Below, piece after piece: positions 1 to 5,512 of a stretch of DNA of 6,298 bases (positions within the stretch are counted from its first letter, which is position 1; every line of letters begins with the position of its first letter). The DNA comes from Chloroflexi bacterium RBG_13_51_18 (GTDB lineage Bacteria; Chloroflexota; Dehalococcoidia; Dehalococcoidales; RBG-16-60-22), in the NCBI GenBank assembly GCA_001796495.1, contig MGMR01000098.1, forward strand, positions 1,005 to 7,302, written 5' to 3'. The notes beneath the pieces were generated by a model. The model saw only the letters and a program-made list of their open reading frames with translations, was not told where the DNA came from and ran no database searches. The position numbers and the translations under genes are program-made.

Positions 1-100
1 CGACCACGGACTGTCCGGTGTATTCCGTGAGTTTTTCGGCGAGCTTGCGCCCGGCATCATAGCGGTTTTCAAAAACAGGCTCGATGGCAGAGTGACGCAT
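1..100 (-). CDS. Phosphoribosyltransferase-family protein, N-terminal fragment (cut by window edge)
   Basis: Only the first 33 codons are present; the gene runs off the left edge. The translation begins MRHSAIEPVFENRYDAGRKL and continues with LAEKLTEYTGQSVV. The F-x-x-R-x-D-A-G-x-x-L-A-x-x-L pattern is typical of the N-terminus of the 'predicted phosphoribosyltransferase' group (PRTase fold, PF00156), in which an RGG-containing substrate loop normally follows; that part lies outside the window. The ATG start at 98-100 is backed by an AAGGGG ribosome site (110-115) nine bases upstream. It lies 35 bases downstream of the ade stop on the same strand, so it is probably the third gene of the hpt-ade unit. 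The substrate cannot be deduced. The family call rests on a short but characteristic stretch. Confidence 0.68.
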   Translation of the reverse strand, partial: MRHSAIEPVFENRYDAGRKLAEKLTEYTGQSVV

Positions 101-135
101 AAGAAGAATCCCCTTTTTATATCAGATATGCCGTA

Positions 136-1839
136 TCAGGCGATAATTTTGAATTCATTAACATCCACCAGGCCAAGGTCAGTCAGCCTTAGCTCGGGGA
201 TGACCGGCAGCGCCAGAAAAGACAGCGTGGCAAATGGGGCAGGCAACGTGCAACCCAGTTCCTGTGCATAATTTCCCATCTTTGTCAGACCGGACACTAC
301 CTGCTCCAGAGGCTCCTCCGAGAGAAGGCCTGCGATAGGTGTAGCCAGGCTGCCCAGCACCTTGCCCCCCGCCGCGACGACGATACCTCCCTGGATACGC
401 TCCAGATCTTTGATAGCGGCGTATATATCCTCGTCGCTGGCGCCGACGACGACGATATTGTGCGAATCATGAGCGGTAGAGGAAGCCAGCGCGCCCTTCT
501 TTAAACCAAAGCCGGTGACAAGGCCGAGCCCGATATTACCGGTAGCATTATGCCTCTCCACCACCACGGCTTTCAAAATATCGCGTGAGGTATCCGGTCG
601 GACAAAGCCTTCCTTCACGGCGACTTTCACCGACTTTTTACGGGTGATTATCTGGCCGGGAACAACCTCGATGGCAAGCGAGGTTTCCCCCTTGGCTTTG
701 AGTTTTAAGGCGTCGATGGTAATAGGTTTGATATTAACAGTGCGGGAAAGCTGGTTGTCGGGGGCTTTGGGGAGGTCGAATAAAGCTTGGCCGTTTTCAG
801 CGACGAGGCGACCCTGATAATAGACCGATTTTACTTTAAAGTCGGCAAGATTATTGAGGATGATAAAATTGGCATAATAGCCAGGAGCCACCGCGCCAAG
901 TTTGTCCAACCGGAAATAATTAGCGGTATTGATGGTGGCCATCTGGATAGCCCGCACGGGGTCGAGTCCCAGCTTAATCGCCTTGCGCACCACGGCATCG
1001 ATATCACCGTCATGCAATATATCTTCGGCATGTCTGTCATCAACGACGAAGAGACAGCGGGAATAGGTCTTATCGGTCACCAGGGGTAAAAGAGCTTCAA
1101 GGTTCTTCTCGGAGGAGCCTTCCCGAATCATGACGTGCATGCCGCGCCGCAGCTTTTCCGCCGCCTCGGCTAAAGCAACCGACTCGTGGTCGGAGTGTAT
1201 CCCGGTACCGATATAGGCATTGAGGTTTTTGCCGCTCACGCCGGGGGCATGGCCATCGATTATCTTGCCTTTTGCCAACTCTATCTTGCTCAACATACCG
1301 TCATCGCCGAAGAGCACGCCCGGGTAGTTCATGACCTCGCCCAGCCCGATGCACTCTTTGAACCTTAGAATCCGTTTAATATCATCCGGGCCGATGTTTG
1401 CCCCCGCCGTCTCCAGGTGCGTTGCCGGCACGCAGGAAGGCGCCATGAGAAATAAATCAAAAGGCAAACGCCGGGCATAGTCGAGGACATATTTAATCCC
1501 TTCAATACCACAGACATTGGCAATCTCATGAAGGTCGGTAACGATAGCCGATGTGCCGTGCGGCACCACCGCCCGGGCGTATTGCCCAACGTCCAGCATG
1601 GAGCTTTCCAGGTGGACATGTCCGTTAATTAAGCCAGGGGCAATGTATTTGCCTTTTAAGTCGATAATTGTTTTAGCCTGCTGATAGTCGCCTACGCCTG
1701 CCACCAGTCCATCGTAGACGGCAACGTTAGCGGACTCAATCTCACCGTTAAAGGTATTGACCACTTTAGCATTGGCCAGAATAAGGTCGGCGAGAGACTC
1801 TCCCTTGGCGACGGAAATGAGTTGTTTCATATTATCCAA
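136..1839 (-). CDS. ade: Adenine deaminase
   Basis: A 567-residue cytoplasmic amidohydrolase that deaminates adenine to hypoxanthine and ammonia (EC 3.5.4.2), a purine-salvage step. Length and layout match the bacterial Ade family: a small N-terminal beta domain (about 15-70), a metal-dependent TIM barrel (about 70-330), then a C-terminal adenine-deaminase domain. Visible metal-site motifs are GHVHLESS (H74, H76), TDLHEI (H104), GEVMNYPGV (E168), DGHAPG (H197), IHSDHES (H215, H218) and VVDDRHAED (D267-H270). The C-terminal domain carries AHDSHNIVVVG (457, 460), also typical of Ade. The start is taken as TTG at 1837-1839, because the GGAGG site at 1847-1851 is seven bases away. The in-frame ATG at 1828-1830, three codons on, would be 16 bases away. 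Only two bases separate the gene from the hpt stop, so translational coupling is likely. No missing motif or frame break is seen. Confidence 0.96.
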   Translation of the reverse strand: MDNMKQLISVAKGESLADLILANAKVVNTFNGEIESANVAVYDGLVAGVGDYQQAKTIIDLKGKYIAPGLINGHVHLESSMLDVGQYARAVVPHGTSAIVTDLHEIANVCGIEGIKYVLDYARRLPFDLFLMAPSCVPATHLETAGANIGPDDIKRILRFKECIGLGEVMNYPGVLFGDDGMLSKIELAKGKIIDGHAPGVSGKNLNAYIGTGIHSDHESVALAEAAEKLRRGMHVMIREGSSEKNLEALLPLVTDKTYSRCLFVVDDRHAEDILHDGDIDAVVRKAIKLGLDPVRAIQMATINTANYFRLDKLGAVAPGYYANFIILNNLADFKVKSVYYQGRLVAENGQALFDLPKAPDNQLSRTVNIKPITIDALKLKAKGETSLAIEVVPGQIITRKKSVKVAVKEGFVRPDTSRDILKAVVVERHNATGNIGLGLVTGFGLKKGALASSTAHDSHNIVVVGASDEDIYAAIKDLERIQGGIVVAAGGKVLGSLATPIAGLLSEEPLEQVVSGLTKMGNYAQELGCTLPAPFATLSFLALPVIPELRLTDLGLVDVNEFKIIA

Positions 1840-1841
1840 AT

Positions 1842-2369
1842 TTATTCCTCCAGAATACAGATATCCGGCAGGTTGCGGTACTTCTCGTCGCAGTCTATCC
1901 CGTAGCCAACGATGAATTTATCCGGAACGGTCAGTCCGACATAGTCGATTTTTACCGGCACACGACGGCGGGAGGGTTTATCCGTCAAAGCGCAAAGCTT
2001 AAGCGAGGCGGGCTTTTTCTTTTTGAGGTAGTCCAGCAGGAAAGACAGGGTAATACCCGTATCCACAATATCTTCGACGACCAGCACATGCCTTCCCTGC
2101 ACACCCAGCTTAAGACCTTGCACCATTTTCACCTTGCCGGAGGTCTGCTGCCCGCTGCCATAGCTGGATAGTCGGATGAACTCCACCTCCAACGGAAAAT
2201 CAAGCCGCCGGACAAGGTCAGACAAAAAAACAAAAGAACCCTTGAGGATACCGAGCAGGAGCGGATTTTTATCCCGGTAATCGCGGGTAATGTCAGCAGC
2301 TATCTTCCGAACAGTCGATTCTATTTCCGCCCCGGATACCAGCACCTGCAGCTTTTTTTGAGAATTCAT
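1842..2369 (-). CDS. hpt: Hypoxanthine phosphoribosyltransferase
   Basis: A 175-residue cytoplasmic enzyme that joins hypoxanthine (and often guanine) to PRPP, giving IMP or GMP and pyrophosphate. Its length is normal for bacterial Hpt. Motifs appear in the expected order: the pyrophosphate loop LKGS (42-45), the flexible-loop SSYGSG (68-73), the PRPP-binding motif VVEDIVDTGITL (97-108, acidic pair E99-D100 and D103), the purine-site TDKPSRR with K131, and the C-terminal segment DKFIVGYGIDCDEKYRNLP (150-168). The ATG at 2367-2369 puts the usual eight or so residues before the first strand. Unlike its neighbours it has no Shine-Dalgarno sequence, and a promoter -10 box lies only ten bases upstream of the ATG. 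It is first in a leftward unit with ade, whose product, hypoxanthine, is its substrate. Confidence 0.96.
   Translation of the reverse strand: MNSQKKLQVLVSGAEIESTVRKIAADITRDYRDKNPLLLGILKGSFVFLSDLVRRLDFPLEVEFIRLSSYGSGQQTSGKVKMVQGLKLGVQGRHVLVVEDIVDTGITLSFLLDYLKKKKPASLKLCALTDKPSRRRVPVKIDYVGLTVPDKFIVGYGIDCDEKYRNLPDICILEE
1847..1851 (-). promoter_or_regulatory. Ribosome binding site that selects the TTG start of ade
   Basis: On the minus strand this reads GGAGG and lies inside the last codons of hpt (…GAG GAA TAA). It is seven bases from the TTG at 1839 and 16 bases from the ATG at 1830, so spacing favours the TTG. The overlap with the hpt 3' end suggests that ribosomes finishing hpt re-initiate on ade. 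Confidence 0.7.
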
Positions 2370-2379
2370 AGATAGTAAG

Positions 2380-2409
2380 ATTATAGACTTAACGGCAAAG
2401 TATGTTCAA
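2380..2409 (-). promoter_or_regulatory. Predicted sigma70-type promoter of hpt-ade
   Basis: On the minus strand a -35 box TTGAAC (2404-2409) and a perfect -10 box TATAAT (2380-2385) are separated by 18 bases. Transcription would start near 2373, only about four bases before the hpt ATG (2369), so the transcript would be leaderless or nearly so. The call comes from reading the boxes by eye; no transcript data are available. Confidence 0.65.
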
Positions 2410-2452
2410 CCCGGCCCGGGTAAACAAAGCTGTATATGTTATACGCCCGTAT
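2409..2452. repeat. Cluster of three short palindromes upstream of the hpt promoter
   Basis: Three perfect inverted repeats lie within 44 bases: ACCCGG-C-CCGGGT at 2409-2421, GTATA-TGT-TATAC at 2432-2444, and ATACG-CC-CGTAT at 2441-2452, which overlaps the second. The first touches the outer edge of the hpt -35 box. They sit between the end of the phospholipase-like gene and the hpt promoter. None is followed by a T-run on either strand, so they do not look like intrinsic terminators. They could be operator sites, but no known regulator motif is recognised, and short palindromes also arise by chance. Confidence 0.4.
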
Positions 2453-2464
2453 TGGAATGATATT

Positions 2465-3490
2465 TCAGTCTATGGACTCCAATTTATTCTTCTTCTTTTT
2501 CTCCCAGGTTTCATAGCGGCGCCAGACCCGGAACCAGACGCGCGAAATAGAGTCGATAGCATCAGCCAGAACGGCGGTGCTAAGCTGGTAAAGAGTAAAA
2601 CCGGGGGGCGGGGCAAGGTCTTTCCAGTTTTTTGATGTGACATTATCCGGCCCGTACCCGGGGGGAAAGAAACGATAAGAAATCAGGTAGGAATTATGGC
2701 AGACGGCGTTCATAAAGTCCCAGACGTTTTTATTATCTTTGCCGAAGGAAGAATCGAACTTTCTTTTATCCAGTTCATCGGCTACGGCTTTGAGGAATGA
2801 TTGCTGATAAGCCTTATCGCTGGTAAAATCCCGCGCCGGCGCCGGATAGCCCTCGATATTATATAAAAAACGCGTTTTCTGCTTATTAAGGCGGTAGTAT
2901 TTCTTGATTTCGTCGTCCCAGGCTTTTTCCAACATGCCGTGGATATTTTTGCCTTTGGAGAACTGGCGGCCATCACAATGGACAGGCACATGGGCATCGG
3001 CAATATAATGGCTCAACATAAAAAGCCATAAAGCCACCTGGTTATCCGTGGGCGATACCGGCGAGCCTTTGTCCTCATATTCCTGCACTTTCAGCTGGTC
3101 CACCACAGCCTCGGCCAAAGATTCACAGCGGTCCGGGAGATTATCATTCTTGTCAACCACGTTAAAAGCCTGGTGTCTGACCGGAGAGTCTTTACCGTAC
3201 CGGAAGATGAGATATTCCGACGGCAGCGCTCTTAGTTTTTCCGGAGGGATGGAGACGGTGCCCGCCGGGGCTTTATCAGCGGGAGCAAATTTAAGCACAT
3301 GCTTATCAGCCATGTCCTTAATCAACTCATCGGGGAACCACGCTCCCTGCGCCACACCATCCTTATGACTCATGAACCATGATATCAGACTCTCAACGTG
3401 CTTCAAATCCGTCTCGTTAAGGTCCTGTTTTTTGTCCTCCAGTCTTTTTACCGCCATAAAAGCCAGCCAGGCATGAGACCATTTTTTCAT
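2465..3490 (-). CDS. Zinc-dependent phospholipase C / P1-nuclease-fold protein, no signal peptide
   Basis: A 341-residue protein with the zinc-ligand pattern of the phospholipase C/P1 nuclease superfamily (Zn_dep_PLPC-like). Candidate ligands are H6 (KKWSHAW), D54 (GAWFPDE), H106 (VRHQAFNVVD), H161, D165 and H171 in LSHYIADAHVPVHCD, then H184 and E188 in HGMLEKAWDDE. The spacings H-x3-D-x5-H and H-x3-E equal those I recall for Bacillus cereus PC-PLC (118/122/128 and 142/146). D54-H106 are further apart than in that enzyme, implying an insertion. Known members cleave phospholipids or nucleic acids; the substrate here is unknown. The start is ATG at 3488-3490, with AGGAGGG (3498-3504) seven bases upstream. 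No signal peptide or membrane helix is visible, although characterised relatives are secreted. The C-terminus (about 317-336) is rich in Trp, Arg and Lys and could lie on a membrane surface. It has its own promoter and is probably monocistronic. Confidence 0.8.
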   Translation of the reverse strand: MKKWSHAWLAFMAVKRLEDKKQDLNETDLKHVESLISWFMSHKDGVAQGAWFPDELIKDMADKHVLKFAPADKAPAGTVSIPPEKLRALPSEYLIFRYGKDSPVRHQAFNVVDKNDNLPDRCESLAEAVVDQLKVQEYEDKGSPVSPTDNQVALWLFMLSHYIADAHVPVHCDGRQFSKGKNIHGMLEKAWDDEIKKYYRLNKQKTRFLYNIEGYPAPARDFTSDKAYQQSFLKAVADELDKRKFDSSFGKDNKNVWDFMNAVCHNSYLISYRFFPPGYGPDNVTSKNWKDLAPPPGFTLYQLSTAVLADAIDSISRVWFRVWRRYETWEKKKKNKLESID

Positions 3491-3533
3491 CGGCTTTCCC
3501 TCCTAGAGACCATGAAAAAGTAATTGCGGCAAG

Positions 3534-3562
3534 AGTCTAAACTTTTCATAGCAATTTGTCAA
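3534..3562 (-). promoter_or_regulatory. Predicted sigma70-type promoter of the phospholipase C-like gene
   Basis: The minus strand shows a perfect -35 box TTGACA (3557-3562), a 17-base spacer and a -10 box TAGACT (3534-3539, four of six matches). Transcription would begin near 3527 and leave a leader of about 37 bases that includes the AGGAGGG ribosome site. Confidence 0.6.
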
Positions 3563-3631
3563 TATCAGGCGGTTATTATGCCGATTGACCCCTCCGTTCT
3601 TCTCATTCCGAAAGCATTTTGCCGGAATTTC

Positions 3632-3660
3632 TTGGCGGGGCCGATGAAAGCGGTTATAAT
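3632..3660 (+). promoter_or_regulatory. Predicted sigma70-type promoter of the small membrane protein gene
   Basis: A -35 box TTGGCG (3632-3637), a 17-base spacer and a perfect -10 box TATAAT (3655-3660) lie just upstream of the only plus-strand gene. A start near 3667 gives a leader of about 22 bases containing GAGG. The presence of this promoter supports that the short open frame is a real gene. Confidence 0.65.
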
Positions 3661-3688
3661 GGATTATACTTGAAAAAGAGGTAAAACT

Positions 3689-3931
3689 GTGGGTTTAATA
3701 GGTCTGGTCATAAGCCTGCTGGCGGCCGTCTTCATGATAATAGGACTCATACCGTTTCTGGGGTGGCTGAACTGGATATTCACCCTGCCTCTGGCTATAC
3801 TGGGAGCGGTTTTCAATGCCGTCGCCATTACGCGTTCCAGGAGCGTATTAGCACTGGCCGGACTGGTGTTATGCGGAGCGGTGTTTATAATAGGGTCTTT
3901 CAGGCTGTTCATCGGGTGCGGCATTTTTTAA
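3689..3931 (+). CDS. Small three-helix membrane protein of unknown function
   Basis: An 80-residue, almost wholly hydrophobic protein. The apparent membrane segments are about residues 3-24, 27-47 and 53-77, linked by a Gly/Pro/Trp turn (IPFLGWLNW) and a short basic turn (TRSRS, 48-52). The basic turn after helix two would favour a cytoplasmic loop there. The start is GTG at 3689-3691, with GAGG (3678-3681) seven bases upstream and a clear promoter further up. A hairpin follows about 17 bases after the TAA stop. It is the only gene on the plus strand, divergent from the phospholipase-like gene and convergent with rubrerythrin. I do not recognise a named family. The composition resembles small inner-membrane proteins generally annotated as hypothetical. 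No catalytic or metal-binding residues stand out. Confidence 0.75.
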   Translation: MGLIGLVISLLAAVFMIIGLIPFLGWLNWIFTLPLAILGAVFNAVAITRSRSVLALAGLVLCGAVFIIGSFRLFIGCGIF

Positions 3932-3948
3932 TAGTAACGGTAAAGGAA

Positions 3949-3970
3949 AGAGGGGGCTTTAACCCCCTCT
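3949..3970. terminator. GC-rich hairpin between convergent genes, probable shared terminator
   Basis: AGAGGGGG (3949-3956) and CCCCCTCT (3963-3970) form a perfect eight-pair stem with a six-base loop. On the plus strand it is followed by an A-rich then T-rich tail (AAAAATTTGTTTTT), 17 bases after the membrane protein stop. On the minus strand it lies 22 bases after the rubrerythrin stop but is followed only by TTCCTTTA. It is a reasonable terminator for the plus-strand gene and may serve both directions, though the T-run is not directly at the stem. Confidence 0.65.
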
Positions 3971-3992
3971 AAAAATTTGTTTTTATATATAG

Positions 3993-4496
3993 CTAATCGA
4001 TTTTCTTGAACTTGCTGCGCGGGGCGCCGCAAACAGGACAGCGTTCCGGGGCTTCTCCTTCAACCGTGTTGCCGCAGACCTGGCAGACGTAATAGGGAGC
4101 GTCTTTAAAGGCTTTGCCTGTTTCAAGGTTTTTCAGGGCGGTCTGGAAAAGCCTGTGATGGATTTGCTCCACCTTGTTGGCAAGGTCGAAGCTGCCGCTG
4201 GCGGCTTTATTATTTTCCTTCTTGGCCTGTTCGATAAAGCCCGGATACATCTCGGTAAACTCGTAATTTTCACCGCTGACGGCCGCCTTGAGATTCTCAT
4301 TATCCGTCTTGATTTCACCGAGGACTTTTAAGTGGTTGCGGGCATGGACGGTCTCCGCCTCGGCGGCGGCGCGGAAAAGGCGGGCGACCTGTTTAGTGCC
4401 GGAGGCATCGGCTTTTTCTGAAAAGAAGAGGTATTTGCGGTTGGCCTGACTTTCACCGGCGAAAGCTTCCTGAAGATTTGCTTTGGTATCTGCCAT
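3993..4496 (-). CDS. rbr: Rubrerythrin (diiron ferritin-like domain plus rubredoxin domain)
   Basis: A 167-residue cytoplasmic peroxidase that reduces hydrogen peroxide in anaerobes, with electrons entering through its rubredoxin iron. The N-terminal four-helix diiron domain (about 5-125) shows FAGESQAN (E15), AETVHARNH (E48, H51), the third-helix region FTEMYPGFIEQAKKEN (79-95, E82 and nearby Glu) and VEQIHHRLF (E110, H113), the usual carboxylate/His ligand sets. The C-terminal rubredoxin domain has paired CxxC motifs, YVCQVCG (C138, C141) and ERCPVCGAP (C153, C156), for one FeS4 iron. It is somewhat shorter than the classic approximately 190-residue form, but all key motifs are present. The ATG start has AAGGAGG (4505-4511) eight bases upstream. 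It follows the GNAT gene on the same strand after 98 bases, with a strong promoter of its own between them. It most likely protects oxygen-sensitive metabolism of the host. Confidence 0.96.
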   Translation of the reverse strand: MADTKANLQEAFAGESQANRKYLFFSEKADASGTKQVARLFRAAAEAETVHARNHLKVLGEIKTDNENLKAAVSGENYEFTEMYPGFIEQAKKENNKAASGSFDLANKVEQIHHRLFQTALKNLETGKAFKDAPYYVCQVCGNTVEGEAPERCPVCGAPRSKFKKID

Positions 4497-4531
4497 AGAA
4501 TTGTCCTCCTTGTTGAATTAAAACCATGCTA

Positions 4532-4559
4532 ATTATAGCAAGAATCTTTCAGCGGTCAA
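4532..4559 (-). promoter_or_regulatory. Predicted extended -10 promoter of rubrerythrin, overlapped by a small palindrome
   Basis: On the minus strand: -35 TTGACC (4554-4559, five of six), a 16-base spacer, and -10 TATAAT (4532-4537) preceded by TGC, an extended -10 element. The start would be near 4525, giving a leader of roughly 29 bases. An inverted repeat TGCTA-N4-TAGCA (4527-4540) covers the -10 box and could be an operator. It does not match a PerR or Fur consensus that I know. Confidence 0.7.
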
Positions 4560-4594
4560 GTGACAAAAGTAACGTTGCGGGGAAAAAGGGGGTT

Positions 4595-5101
4595 TTATTG
4601 GCGTTCTTTAACAAAAAACAGCAGAAGTCTGTCGTCGACGAAAACGTCTAGTCCGGGATTGACGGGGTGATTGTTGTACATAAGGCCACGCCCGTCAGGA
4701 ACGTAGCCACGCCGGATATACATCTGCTGGGCGGGGCCGTAATCAGCGTAAAGACCAACGCCGAGACCAGCGATGTTTGACCGTTTAAATATCCGTTTTT
4801 CAGCCTCGTCCATAAGGGCGGCGGCGATACCACGGCGACGGGATTCCGGCAGGACACGGAGGTCGCGTATTTCCGGGATGCCTTTTTCCGCAAACGGAGG
4901 ATAGTCCGCCCGCCATTTGATATACACAAAACCGGCGATAGCGCTGCCGGTACGAGCGACGAGAAACACGATTTCGCCCTTTTCCTGTGCCTTGAGCAAT
5001 TTTTCAAAATATGGTGCAGGGGCGTTAAAATTAAGAAACGACGGTGCCGCAGTGATATGTGGAATATCCTGTGCTTTGAGGAGTTTGATAGTAACGGACA
5101 T
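4595..5101 (-). CDS. GNAT-family N-acetyltransferase
   Basis: A 168-residue, single-domain GNAT protein, expected to move an acetyl group from acetyl-CoA to an amine; the acceptor is unknown. The N-terminal half has the beta-strand IVFLVARTGSAIAGFVYIKW (44-63) typical of strands 2-3. The acetyl-CoA-binding motif A is IRDLRVLPESRRRGIAAALM (78-97), with the R-x-x-G-x-A loop at 88-93. Motif B is seen in YGPAQQMYIRRGYVPDG (121-137), where the conserved Tyr and the R-x-G-Y/F ending are in place. The ATG at 5099-5101 has a GAGGAAG site (5109-5115) embedded in the end of the preceding gene. The gap to that gene is only four bases, and its stop is a tandem TAATAA. It is therefore probably co-translated with the mutase genes, but the adjacency alone does not show a link with CoA-ester metabolism. 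Confidence 0.88.
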   Translation of the reverse strand: MSVTIKLLKAQDIPHITAAPSFLNFNAPAPYFEKLLKAQEKGEIVFLVARTGSAIAGFVYIKWRADYPPFAEKGIPEIRDLRVLPESRRRGIAAALMDEAEKRIFKRSNIAGLGVGLYADYGPAQQMYIRRGYVPDGRGLMYNNHPVNPGLDVFVDDRLLLFFVKERQ

Positions 5102-5105
5102 GTTA

Positions 5106-5507
5106 TTACTTCCTCGCTACCAGCTTTTTAATAGCTTCAACAATATCTGTGGTACGGGCGCCGGGGCCGAAGAAGGCTTTAACGCCCATTTTTTCTAAGG
5201 CCGGGATATCGTCCTCGGGGAGAATGCCGCCGGCGATGACGATGACATCTTTCATCCCGTTTTCAGCCAGCCCGGCCATAACGTCGGAAAAAAGCTCAAG
5301 ATGAGCGCCGGAGAGGCAGCTCAACCCGATGATGTCAACGTCCTCCTGTAAAGCCGCCTGGACAATCATCGGCGGGGTCTGGCGGATGCCGGTATAAATG
5401 ACCTCCATGCCGGCGTCGCGCAAAGCACGGGCGACCACTTTAGCGCCTCGGTCGTGACCGTCAAGTCCCGGCTTGGCGATGAGCACCCTGATTTTTTTGT
5501 GACTCAT
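5106..5507 (-). CDS. mcmA2: Methylmalonyl-CoA mutase, B12-binding (C-terminal/small) subunit
   Basis: A 133-residue stand-alone cobalamin-binding subunit that pairs with the separate catalytic subunit to isomerise (R)-methylmalonyl-CoA and succinyl-CoA using adenosylcobalamin. It has a Rossmann-like B12 fold with its signature in order: GLDGHDRGAK (14-23), the DxHxxG motif with H18 as the lower axial cobalt ligand; GLSCLSGAH (61-69), the SxL element; and the AGG turn (92-94) near the nucleotide tail. The length matches the split-type subunits of archaea and many anaerobes, where this domain is not fused to the barrel. The ATG lies five bases after the mce stop, with a GGGAG-rich ribosome site inside the mce 3' end. 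The order here is catalytic subunit, epimerase, B12 subunit. Related mutases such as isobutyryl-CoA mutase also use split B12 subunits, but the adjacent epimerase favours methylmalonyl-CoA. Confidence 0.94.
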   Translation of the reverse strand: MSHKKIRVLIAKPGLDGHDRGAKVVARALRDAGMEVIYTGIRQTPPMIVQAALQEDVDIIGLSCLSGAHLELFSDVMAGLAENGMKDVIVIAGGILPEDDIPALEKMGVKAFFGPGARTTDIVEAIKKLVARK

Positions 5508-5512
5508 CTCAA

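Noticed and set aside
119..129. Palindrome ATATC-A-GATAT between ade and the next gene
   Set aside because: Short, AT-only arms with a one-base centre and no T-run; too weak to call a terminator or operator.
787..1089. 100-residue open frame on the plus strand, opposite ade
   Set aside because: It lies wholly within the well-supported ade gene on the other strand, shows no recognisable motif and has no ribosome site worth noting; a shadow frame.
3664..3924. 86-residue minus-strand frame opposite the small membrane protein gene
   Set aside because: The plus-strand frame has a promoter, ribosome site and coherent membrane helices; the antisense frame has none of these.
4560..4594. Possible terminator after the GNAT gene
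   Set aside because: The stretch has runs of C and T and a six-base AACGTT palindrome but no stable stem, so read-through into rubrerythrin cannot be excluded.
4917..5198. 93-residue plus-strand frame spanning the GNAT/B12 subunit junction
   Set aside because: Both genes on the minus strand are clearly identified by motifs; the frame across them has no family features.
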